Shown in pieces: positions 34,660 through 44,239 of a stretch of DNA of 64,000 bases (positions are counted from its first letter, which is position 1; every line of letters starts with the position of its first letter). Location of the stretch: the NCBI GenBank assembly GCA_022606425.2, contig JAHDVF020001368.1:558001-622000 (forward strand), given 5' to 3'. Source of the stretch: Lepidostoma basale. Its lineage: Eukaryota > Arthropoda > Insecta > Trichoptera > Lepidostomatidae. The notes below the pieces were generated by a model. The model ran no database searches. It was not told the origin of the DNA and saw only the letters and a list, made by a program, of their open reading frames with translations. The position numbers and the translations under genes are program-made.

Positions 34660-35045
34660 TTTTAAGCATTGCTTAATTTATACGAATGAAAACTTCTATT
34701 TTCTAGAAGTTTTTTTATAGTTCATGGTAAAGATTCATTTGAGTAGATATGTAAGCTACTTTCAACTTATTGATTGTTTCTTGGACAGTGCTGTAAAACT
34801 CCATAGTAGAGCCAGAAAACAGACGTTTTCATTCGTATTAATTATTTGATTTGGAGTTTTACATCATTGTTCAAGAAGCAATAAATAAGTCAAAGTAGCT
34901 GACATAGCTACTCAAATGAATCTTTACCATAAACTACTCGTATATTAAAACTTCTAGAAAACGGGCGTTTTCATTCGTGTTAGTTATTTAATATGGAGTT
35001 TAACATCATTGTTTATCATTGTTTAATAAATTGTATTTGTTAGTT
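34660..35045. repeat. Family-D foldback
   Basis: About 34720-34805 and 34850-34940 are reverse complements at roughly 90 percent, with outer family-D flanks (ACAGACGTTTTCATTCGTAT and CGGGCGTTTTCATTCGTGTT). Confidence 0.8.
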
Positions 35046-35344
35046 TTTGAGAAGGGGTACCGAATGGAATTTTTGATTTCCCCCTTCCACTTTAGGATTA
35101 GACACTTACTTCATAATTAACGAGCTAACTTCACAGCGAACTAAATACCGAAGTGAGTATGCTGGCGCATAGTTTTCGTCTGTTAAAATGATCAAAATAT
35201 TTTGTTAATAAAACGCCTTGAGACCACAATGTCATGTTTAGTCACGGTCAAAGCTAATATATTTCCATATATTGAACTAATCCGAACGGGGTATAAAGCG
35301 AGCTAGGATTGATTTTGCATATGCAACTAGACGTTAAAAATATC

Positions 35345-35680
35345 ATGTTATTCTTCTTCTTCTTCACCCTTCTTCCATCTACTGCTGCATATAGGCCTCT
35401 TCCATTTTTCTCCACTCGTCCTATCTTGTCCCTTCTACATCTAGGTCGTCAGTGCATCTTTAAGTTGGCCTCCCGACACTCCTTTACTTTATTGAAGGCC
35501 TCCATTGGAGTATTCTGGTCGTCCATCTGGTACTGCATTGTCTGGCTCTATGTCCAGCCCATTGCCACTTCAATTTAGCTGCTCGATCTATGAAGTCCGC
35601 AACTTTGCTTCGGTGTCTTATTTCTTCATTTGGTATTTTATCTCGGAGACTCACGTCGAACATTAGCACAACATTAACAT
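35345..35680 (-). mobile_element. LINE-D-like fragment
   Basis: The minus strand reads MLMFDVSLRDKIPNEEIRHR, then LKWQWAGHRARQCSTRWTTR. Tail TTCTTCTTCTTC. The spacer 35046-35344 holds nothing recognised. Confidence 0.8.
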
Positions 35681-35689
35681 GTTTTGCGA

Positions 35690-36028
35690 GTACCTATATG
35701 CCTCCATGGAGAGGAAATGCTTGGCAAATCGTGTTATAATTATCTTTGCTTTATTTATTTTAAATAGCTATTGACATGTAATTACCATAATCTGCGAGTG
35801 TTCCAGCCATCATTATGTGCGTGCGTCAAATATGTGCGCAAAATATCACGGTTATGTCTTACGATTTTGAATTTTTCAGTACTTGTCTTGAAGTATCCTC
35901 TTTGACTAACATTTTTGAGATCGTTTCACACTACATATTCAAAAGGATTCTGACAATAACATCAGTCGAAAAGGATGCTATCAGAAGAAAAATATATTTA
36001 AATAATATTTTTTATCAAATACCTACTC
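35690..36028. other. Unassigned spacer
   Basis: Nothing recognised. Confidence 0.35.
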
Positions 36029-36029
36029 G

Positions 36030-36800
36030 TAAATGATAACTAACTAAACATCACGCCGTCTCCCGAAAGGATAGGCAGAAATAATGGACTTTCACACTGT
36101 TCTTTCCTGACATAGGTACTTATCTCGCTTACTCATCATTCATAAATCGTGGCACGCATGCCGATTTTCCGACTTCTCACTTGGCTGACGTTCAATATTT
36201 GATTTATTTGAGAGTGCCACATTTTCCTAGGTCTTTCCTCTATTTCTAGTTCTCTTTAGATACATCGTTAATATATACTTTCTTTACCATTCTTTCTTCA
36301 TTCATTCTTTCCAGGTGTCCAAACCATTCAATCCTTCTTCATTATTTTGTTCAATAATACCTACTTTCATTCGCATTGTATTCACTTCTTATATTTTCAT
36401 TCGACACTATCATATACAGATTCTGCACACATTCGGCTAAAGGATCTCATTTCTACTGCATTTATTTTACATTCGTTCTTCTTTTGCCAATTCCATGCTT
36501 CACTTTCATACATAAGTCGTCGGCGTCGCTACAAGAACATTATTGTATACTGTCATTTAAACTTTTTTGGATAGGCTTTTGTTTGCCATGACAACTTTAA
36601 ATGCACTATTCACGCTATTGCCTGCCCCAACCCTTCTTTTTATTTCACTCTCTCCAAACCCCACCCTTTGTAAACATACTACCTAAATATACAAACTCAT
36701 CCACTTGTTCCAGATTTGTCTCCATGATTTCTTGATTCATGAATATGTATTTTTTTGATTTTTCCATAGACTTATTCACATGTAAGATTAAATATATTTA
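36030..36800 (-). mobile_element. LINE-A 3' fragment, long copy
   Basis: Antisense landmarks AACTAAACATCACGCCGTCT, GATCTCATTTCTACTGCATT and TTGCCTGCCCCAACCCTTCT. Confidence 0.8.
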
Positions 36801-37045
36801 ATGGACACTAATGTCGTTTGCATCGATGGGAGCTTACTCCTTTCAGAGACAAGAAGTCGAATTTTATGATCATTGATTAAGGCCTGATTTGGAGATTCGT
36901 GTATTTATTATATAAGTTATTGTTACACTCTAGTTTTAGAACTAGGTTTATTTATTTATTCAAGATATTTAAATGATTTTGAAAAAGGTCAAAATTCATT
37001 TTCATTGCATTTAAAATAACACACAAATTAGATGCAGTCAAATGG
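36801..37045. other. Unassigned spacer
   Basis: Nothing recognised. Confidence 0.3.
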
Positions 37046-37049
37046 TAAA

Positions 37050-37215
37050 CAGAAGACAAATACTCTTGACTTTGGAGAGTATCTTGTATTCCTAAAGTCG
37101 AACCATCTCTCATGCATTTCTGGTATTATATATTACATTTTACCTGTTCTCAATAGATGCCTTAAACTATAATTCTTGTTTGTAATATCTTTTGAGAAAA
37201 TAAATTCATTTGATT
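37050..37215 (+). mobile_element. LINE-C 3' tip
   Basis: AGACAAATACTCTTGACTTT through AAATAAATTCATTTGATTGG. Confidence 0.75.
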
Positions 37216-37219
37216 GGAC

Positions 37220-37345
37220 TTGGATCTTCTGGCTTACAGAGGTTCAGCTCTTGTGGCTATTCCTCTTACGTCTGATGGGAACATTGTTGGAAGGTGATTT
37301 GGTGGGTTGTTAGTTTATGCAGGGGCATGATTTGTGTGGCCCAGA
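37220..37345 (+). repeat. MITE-1 interior, partial copy
   Basis: GGCTTACAGAGGTTCAGCTC and TGGGAACATTGTTGGAAGGT match 7170-7260; no terminal arms remain. Confidence 0.75.
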
Positions 37346-37620
37346 GTGTTCCTCTGAAGGAGGGTCGATTTTGGCGGCTGGAGGTGTTTGGGTCGTAATT
37401 TGAAAGGTATTTTATTGTGGGGTTAGGATGTGAAGGGAGTCCTTTGTAAAAAACCTATGGCAAGTTTCAGAATGAATTCATCTATCATCGAGATTTCCGA
37501 TTCTAGGTGCAGTTGTGTGATCCTGGTCTGTGAAAGCGCACCAAGCGATAAACGGATAGCCTTATTTTGCAGGATTTGGAGTTTTCGTTTGTAACTCAAA
37601 GCTGCATAGCCCCAGATTGT
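37346..37620 (-). mobile_element. Jockey-like LINE fragment
   Basis: The minus strand reads IWGYAALSYKRKLQILQNKA and LHLESEISMIDEFILKLA, typical of the Jockey RT C-terminus. Confidence 0.8.
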
Positions 37621-37965
37621 TTTTTTTATTTGATTGACAAGTAATAAAAATTTGGTTAAATAAATTATGTCCCAAACAAAAAATTATATCATTCAAGCAG
37701 TACCCCATATCACTACTGCTACTGGGTTGTTTTTTTTTATTACTGCAGCTGATATTTAAAATTAATGTCTTTTAGGTAATTGCCATCAGAAAACAAATTA
37801 TTGCAGCTTGAGTAACAACTTGTTTCTTTAGAGATATTTTATTAAATTAGATATTAGAACTCTGCAGTTTATTTATGAATGAATGTAATTGTAAATTTCA
37901 TATTAAGTTAAGGTTTAAGAAATTTCCTTACTTCACTTAACTATGTCTCTTACTCTATTTTTTCC
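37621..37965. other. AT-rich spacer
   Basis: Nothing recognised. Confidence 0.3.
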
Positions 37966-37969
37966 AACA

Positions 37970-38250
37970 TTAGATGCAGCAGGCGATATTTTTCTCATCG
38001 TAAAACGTGACCCAGATATGAAATCTTGCGGACTTTGATCAATGTCAGCAGCTCTCTATTAACTCCTGCACGATTCAGGATTTCTGTGTTCGTCACTCTG
38101 TCTGTTCATGGGATCCTGAACATTCTTCAGTGAAGCCACATTTCAAATGCCTCTAACCGGTTCATAGTATTTACTTTTAATGTCCATGTCTCACACCCAT
38201 ATAACAGAACAGACCACACATAACACCTTAACATCCTCTGTCTTAGTTTT
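37970..38250 (-). mobile_element. LINE-E fragment, left arm of a head-to-head pair
   Basis: Antisense LINE-E (CCAGATATGAAATCTTGCGG and AAGCCACATTTCAAATGCCT). Confidence 0.7.
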
Positions 38251-38254
38251 ATGT

Positions 38255-38435
38255 TAAATAGAGGGCCGCAGGGGGGCAGGGAGAAGGCAGATCTCTTGGC
38301 TGCGCAATGTGAGGGAATGGACGGGAATCGGAACTGTGGAGGAGCTATTCCGGACAGCGCAGGATAGGGAAGACTTTACCAGAGTGATCGCCAACGTCGG
38401 GGGGACCTGACGGGGCACTTTAAGAAGAAGATGTC
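38255..38435 (+). mobile_element. LINE-E 3' end, right arm
   Basis: Sense LINE-E: GCCGCAGGGGGGCAGGGAGA (EGRRGAGRRQISWL-like) through GGGACCTGACGGGGCACTTT and AAGAAGAAGATG. It meets the antisense copy at about 38252. Confidence 0.75.
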
Positions 38436-38479
38436 TCTTACTCTAAACTTAAGAACGGTGAAAAATTGTTGGATTCCTA

Positions 38480-38960
38480 TAAACAACAACACACCATCAC
38501 GCTGTTTCTCCGGAAGTGTAGGCAAACTACACGCAGCCCACACTACACTATCCTGACACACCTCTCTACATTCCTCCAAATTCATACAGTGTCGTACACA
38601 CACTCCGATTCTTCAGATTTCCAAGATGATCTTTAAAAAATTATTAATTCGGTTGTAGTGGTGTCCCCTTGTAGACATTAGTTATTCCCGAACACCATTC
38701 AGTCAATAAATGCACTAGCTACAAAACTGACGTAATAGTGTTTCCCACACACACATAGTATACCTTACGTATACCTAAACGGTCATGGCATGTTTTCGTC
38801 GGTTAATGTACACTTTCTTAACTATTCTTTCTTCGTCCATGTGTTCCATATCCAAACCAATGCAGTGATCCTTACATAATTATGCTTGTAATACTTTCTT
38901 CCGCTCTACATTCCTTCCTGATATCAGCATTTGAAATTCTGTCGTACATCGTGTCAAGTT
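38480..38960 (-). mobile_element. LINE-A 3' fragment
   Basis: Minus-strand MCVRHCMNLEECREVCQDSV with a decayed remainder. Confidence 0.7.
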
Positions 38961-39490
38961 ATGCTGGAGAGTTCAGAAAAAATTTCTGAGGTATCTCTAC
39001 ATGAGGGAGTATGGTAGATATCTGTGGCTCTATCCTACGGCATTTCTTATAGGAATGCTCGGAACCAATTCTTTACAGCTTCGAAGAGATGGGCATCTCA
39101 TAACCCATTTCTTTAAATTAATTAGGGGATATTTCGAGAACTCGGCCGTGCTAGAGGGTGTTGGTCTTTTTGCCCCCCCGATAGATTTCTCCGACAGCGA
39201 CAGCACAGATTATTTTACCTATCGTACACCAAAACCAATCTGCCTCTGGTGACACCGGTGGGAAGAGCAATTAGTCTGCTGAACGTGGTCTCCTCGGAGA
39301 TATTAGTGAAGGTACGTTCAGGGGACGAATACTCTTGACTTTAGAAAGTATATTGTCTTCCTAATGTCGAACCATCTCTAATGCATTCCTGGTATTATGT
39401 TGTATTTTTATAATATTTTACCTGTACTCAATAGATGCCTTAAACATTTTGCGGTTTGTAAGGTCTTTTGAGTTAATAAACTGATTTGAT
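38960..39490 (+). mobile_element. LINE-C 3' end
   Basis: Reads MREYGRYLWLYPTAFLIGML and HFFKLIRGYFENSAVLEGVG. Ends TAATAAACTGATTTGATTTG. Confidence 0.85.
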
Positions 39491-39494
39491 TTGA

Positions 39495-39888
39495 AGTTGA
39501 TAACAAAGAGTGGTAATATATTTCCATCACAAATGTCAACACCAAGTAAAACAGATATTTTAAAATCCTCTCGCATAATCATATTAGTGATGAAGAACTT
39601 TTTACTGCTTAGGACGAACGTCACTGAAAAGGTCAAAATTAAAATAAAATATATTTGTTACTTTCCTAAAGACTATATTTAATTAATAACAAATGATACA
39701 ACAAACATTGCAGAGAATATTATCATAAAAGAACACAGTGACAAAAAACATCACGTCTCCAAATCATTTTTTAAATAATATTTTATTAAACAATTTTTGT
39801 TTTACTTCGTGGCACAATTTATTAAAATGAACATAGAAGAAAGAATATTTTATTATTTATAATGATATTATTTACTTTTATCATTGGT
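39495..39888. other. AT-rich spacer
   Basis: Nothing recognised. Confidence 0.3.
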
Positions 39889-40293
39889 TACGTAACCGAT
39901 TGCATATTTTATTTGTTTTATATTATTGAAGAACAATGTTCTGTTAAATTTTGGAGGTGGTAAATGAGGACTGTGTTAACATTTATAACAAATGTCACTG
40001 CAAAAATTGTATTTAAATACAAACCCAAAACATTTGCTAATCAGAATATAAGTTAATAACTTGCTTTTTAGTAGTTTTATTGGCATGTTTCGCCTCTCTA
40101 AGGCGTTTTAGTGATTACAGGCATTCATTGCATAAAAGAAACATACTTTGTATGAGCCCAATAGCAGTTGAACTAGGCAGAAAAATTCGAATGCATCAAG
40201 GTATTTCACACAACAGTTAGTACCATCATTTGCCAACAGATGTCAATATTTTAACATAACTGAAGTGAGTATTTCATATATAAAATTTCTACA
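39889..40293. repeat. Direct-repeat copy 1 flanking mRpL35 (downstream side)
   Basis: This roughly 0.4 kb sequence, starting CGTAACCGAT, recurs at 42252-43122 in the same orientation with about 90 percent identity. It includes a family-D repeat (GGCATGTTTCGCC). It ends about 90 bp past the mRpL35 stop codon. Confidence 0.85.
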
Positions 40294-40379
40294 ATATGCA
40301 AGGTAAGATTGTGTTAAATCAACAAAGTAAAATTGGATTATAATGTAGTAGGGTTTGTACTTAAAAACTTTTTTTAATA

Positions 40380-41024
40380 TCAGCGGTCTATAGGTTTCTT
40401 TCTAGTGATCCAGAACTCCTCTCTGGTATGGTAGGGCTCGTAGGGATCGTCCACGTAGTACTTGGGCCGACGCCAGAAGCTGGTAACCATCGTGTCCAGC
40501 AGACGATTCTGCGAAGCTGTAGTGAAAACGTGACGCCGAAGCTTCTGTCGCCGCTTTGGCGACTTCTTCCATAGCCTCTTGTGCCGCCCCGCCATCGTCC
40601 TGATCCACATGCCCCAATTCAATCGGTAAAATCTACGAAGTACCGTCTTTACCGATTTCCTTTTGCCGCTTCTCTTTGAGAATTTTGTCACGTTTCTACT
40701 TGGTGGCGTCTGCAGATCGTTGAATTGGGGATTCGATAAGACGCTTTTATAAACACCGCAGCAGGCATTATATTTGTTAGACACACTTAATAGCGGTTTA
40801 TTTGTTAATGTGCTGAAATTAAAAGTAGAGGAAAATTGGAGGTTTGCTACTCGAGGTATATTTTCGGTCACATTCTTGGTAACTGCAGTGAAGATGCGAG
40901 GACGAAAGGCTAAAATGAAATAAATTAACGTCAGTGTGATTTACTGAATCAAGAATTTGGTAGATTCATAAAAATTAATTAAAATTAAACTAAATTAATT
41001 ACCGTTCGAAAATAACCTAAACAT
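40380..41024 (-). CDS. mRpL35: Mitochondrial large-subunit ribosomal protein bL35m, two exons
   Basis: Nuclear-encoded component of the mitochondrial 39S ribosomal subunit. Exon 1 is 41024-41003 and encodes MFRLFSN plus one base. The intron begins GTAATT and ends TTTTAG at 40910. Exon 2 is 40909-40380. The join gives 183 aa, a normal length for the family. An in-frame TAG lies four codons upstream of the chosen ATG. The N-terminus is basic and lacks acidic residues for about 18 residues, as expected of a mitochondrial presequence. The conserved C-terminal half contains WIRTMAGRHKRLWKK, a WRRPKYYVDDPYEPYH block and EEFWITRKKPIDR, which are hallmark bL35m segments. The gene is divergent to wolframin. 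It is flanked by two copies of a roughly 0.4 kb repeat in direct orientation. The intron argues against a retrocopy. Confidence 0.93.
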
Positions 41025-41690
41025 TTTTATGTACTATTGACAGGTCCGCCGTGCTGCCATAGAAAAACGTGTTAGCGCAAACCATGGATAAACAGGAGCA
41101 TAGATAACATTTTAAATATATTTCTTAAAAATTTAAGCAGAGGTGGTGGAAAACCTTTTCCCCGAATGATTAGTCTTATTGAAATACAATAAAAATAGTT
41201 GAATCCTATTTATTGTTGGCAGAAATCATTAAAAATCTAAATTCAACAGAAGTTATCTTTGAGATGTCGAAACCCATTTTTAATGTAAATTTATAAATAT
41301 TATATTTTTTCACGAAATAATACAAGCAAGGTATAGTTTCTCTCTGTCGGAGATCGTGCTTTCTTTTATTCTCATTCAGAACAAATCAAATAATAAATAA
41401 TAAATTGATTTATGAACACGGTTTTAATCCACTATTATTTATTAAATATTTTTACAGAATTTCCAAAGTCCAGGTCGAAATCCTTAAGTCGGAGAAGTTG
41501 GGAGAGAACATCATAAATAATTACATTCCTCCATTCACTCCTTTCTCTTAAAATACCCTTTCTACTTTTAATCTCTCAAGCTCCCATCGCCAATAATAAT
41601 TTCAACTGCACAATAATTAGGCATAATATTTTTATTCAAATGTACGGTTTTTCCAAACTATAATTGAATGTCATCATCATCAAAAGCACG
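41025..41690. other. mRpL35 5' flank
   Basis: Should contain the mRpL35 promoter. AT-rich; no repeats recognised. Confidence 0.35.
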
Positions 41691-41694
41691 ACAG

Positions 41695-42240
41695 CCCAGG
41701 CTGGGCCTTGGCGAATATACACACACATAGTATACCTTTGCAGACGCCATCGTACTTCTTAGCAACGACCTGGAAGAACTAAGTATCGTGATTAAATATC
41801 TCCATGACGCTTCCCTGAGGTTTGGGTTAGAAATGAACCACAGCAAAACAAAATCATTAGTCCGTCCAACAGAAATATAAAAATTGATGACAAAATAATT
41901 GAAACTATTGAAGAATACATCTACCTCGGACATAAGTTAAAAATGGGAAAAGAAAACCAGGTAGCAGAAATACTCAAAAGAATTGGACTTGGTTGGACAG
42001 CCTTCGGAAAGCTCAGTCATATAATGAGAAACAAGGATATCCCCATTAATTTAAAAAGGAAAACCTACGAAGCATGCATCTTGCCTGTGATGACATATGG
42101 TTTGGAAACAATGTCCCTGACCATAAATACTGTCCACAAATTGAAATGTGCGCAACGATCCATGGAGCGGCCAATGTTGGACATAAGTCTGAGTGATAAA
42201 ATTACAAATACAGAAATCAGACGCTGAACAAAAGTCGCCG
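41695..42240 (+). mobile_element. RTE-like LINE fragment covering the catalytic centre
   Basis: Reads TFADAIVLLSNDLEELSIVI (the YADD box is mutated to FADA), then YLGHKLKMGKENQVAEILKR and LPVMTYGLETMSLTINTVHK. Confidence 0.8.
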
Positions 42241-42251
42241 ATATCATGTAA

Positions 42252-43122
42252 CGTAACCGATTTCATATTTTATTTGTTTTACATTATTGGAGAACAATGT
42301 TCTGTTAAATTTTGGAGATGGTAAATGAGGACTGTGTTAACATTAAAACAAATGTCACTGCAAAAATTGGGATTTAAATACAAACCCAAAACATTTGCAA
42401 ATCAGAATATAAGTTAATAACTTGTTTTTTAGTAGTTTTATTATATTTTATGGGATTGGCATGTTTCGCCTCTCTAAGACGTTTTTGTGATTACATTAGG
42501 GATGTGCGATCCGCTCACGAGTCGACTCAAAGAGTCGACTCACTTTGGTGAGCGGGTGAGCGATGATCCTAAAAAAAAGAGCGGCAGCTCAATGATCCGT
42601 TAGGTGAATCGTATATTCGACTTTTTAGTGAGCTGTTTAGGGATCTGAGTTGAACGGTTTCGCTCAACAAAGTGAGCCGATTCATTTTCGGCAATCGAAA
42701 TTTAAATTTTTGGTCGAGGAGCAAAAAAAAAAAAAGGTCACCAATAATTTTTTCCGGCAATTGAAATTAAAATTTTTGGTCGAGGAGCAAAAAAAAAAAA
42801 AAGGTCACCAATTGTGAACCGTGGATCGTTAAAAAGAGTCGGCTCACTTTGCAAAACGACTCATCTCAGCGAGTCGTGAGTCGACTCAAAGAGTCGACTC
42901 ACATTACTAAGCGATTCGTTCAGATCAGATCCCTGAGATCCCTAGATTACATACATTCATTGCATAGAAGAAACATACTTTGTACGATCCCAATAGCAGT
43001 TAAACTAAGCAGAAAAATTCGAATGCATCAAAGTATTACGAAACAGTTGGTACCATCATTTGCCAACAGATGTCATTATTTTAACATAACCTAGGTAAAT
43101 ATTTAATAAATAAAATGTCTAC
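42252..43122. repeat. Direct-repeat copy 2, interrupted by the hAT MITE
   Basis: This is the same sequence as 39889-40293, split by the 448-bp MITE plus its 8-bp TSD. It lies on the promoter side of mRpL35, so the gene is bracketed by direct repeats. Confidence 0.85.
42497..42944. mobile_element. hAT-type MITE, 448 bp, with TSD GATTACAT
   Basis: The element starts TAGGGATGTG and ends with the inverse of TAGGGATCTC. It is bounded by 8-bp duplications GATTACAT at 42489-42496 and 42945-42952. A paralogous sequence near 40119-40134 lacks it, which gives an empty site. Inside, a palindromic block of the form GAGTCGACTC-AAA-GAGTCGACTC occurs near both ends. An approximately 66-bp tandem duplication with poly-A runs sits in the middle. 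There is no coding capacity. Confidence 0.88.
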
Positions 43123-43497
43123 ATTAGCTCATCACGAGACTCTAGAGCATGGGTCGGCAACCTGCGGCCCGCGGGCCGCATGCGGCCCGCGAGACATCTT
43201 GGTGCGGCCCGCGAGATTCTCGCCGCAACGCACATGACGGACGATATTATACACAATCGAGTGAAAGGAAGCGAGAAAGGGAGCGAAGAAATAGTGAAGT
43301 TGGAGCGAAGGGGGAGCGGGGGGAAAGAGAAGGAAGGCAAGAACGCCACACGCACCTCGCATCATTCCGCTGTCGACCGCCAGTAACACTACTCGTTCGC
43401 TCGCGCTGCGCTAACTACCCACCCACGCGGCGTTTACATTCGCTGCAAGTTTTATTTTTTTATAAAATCTGTTTTGTGAATTCTCTTAGTGTTTTTG

Positions 43498-44224
43498 GTA
43501 AGTACCTACCTACTGCATGATAATAATATTATTCCTAAGATTACAAGTAATGAATATAACAATGCAATATTAAAGTATCCATGAGTTTACGACAGTTTAA
43601 AAAAAAATTACAATGATAAACTTTTTAAGACGAGGTGCACTATGAATGTAATATTTTTATAAGCCTGAAAAACTCCATACACATTAAAAATAGCTTCCGA
43701 GAAAAAATAAATACCGCCAACGGGACTCGAAGTTACAATTGCCTTTTCTACAAAAAAATAAAATTGGTAGGTTCAGGTGAAAAAATTAATAAGAAATAAT
43801 TGTTGAAAAAAAAAAAGCAATGACTGTTGAATGAATAAATACTTGTATGTTACATATTTAGTTATTTGGCGGAATGGGAATAAGCCGACGTTGCTCAATG
43901 GCGAGAGCATCTGACCGGCAATCAGAAGGCTGCGGGTTCGAGTCCCGTCGGCGTTATTTATTCTTTCTCGGCAGATATTTTCAATGCGTATGGAGTTTTT
44001 CAGGCTAATAATTATTGCTTTTAAAATTTTCACAACGATAGTATTTGTTTACTCGTCAATAAAGGTGTACTTTAGGTATACTTGACATAAATTTTACGAT
44101 TTTGTTTTTCGAATAAAAATATTGCTCACTGGGGGAGTATTTATTTAAGGATTTTATATAGGACAAAACTATGACTCTTTCCGTAAAAATAAATACATAT
44201 TTTTATGTTTCTGTATTGTTACAG
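43498..44224 (+). other. Predicted 5' UTR intron of the hAT transposase gene
   Basis: A strong donor, TTTTTG then GTAAGTACC, begins at 43498. A matching acceptor TTGTTACAG ends at 44224, 15 bases before the MASKKRK start. The intron carries an inverted pair of tRNA-derived SINE-like sequences. This is inferred from splice-site strength only. Confidence 0.55.
43660..44010. repeat. Inverted pair of tRNA-derived SINE-like sequences inside the hAT intron
   Basis: The right arm (about 43884-44008) starts with a tRNA-like head: D-arm GCTC/GAGC, anticodon-arm TCTGA/TCAGA, and a B-box GGTTCGAGTCC at 43935-43945. It continues into a body ending TGGAGTTTTTCAGGCT. The left arm (about 43660-43732) is the reverse complement of the 3' part of the same unit, with roughly 85-90 percent identity by eye. 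The tRNA head looks arginine-like, but the acceptor stem does not close, so it is a SINE head rather than a functional tRNA. Confidence 0.7.
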
Positions 44225-44239
44225 ATTTATACACCCAAG

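Noticed and set aside
43149..43520. Overlapping ORFs on both strands in the GC-rich start of the hAT
   Set aside because: Composition-driven open frames with no motif; they lie in the element's 5' untranslated region.
43884..43956. tRNA-Arg-like cloverleaf
   Set aside because: D, anticodon and T arms are recognisable, but the acceptor strands do not pair in register, position 33 is not T, and an inverted partial copy lies 200 bp away; treated as a SINE head.
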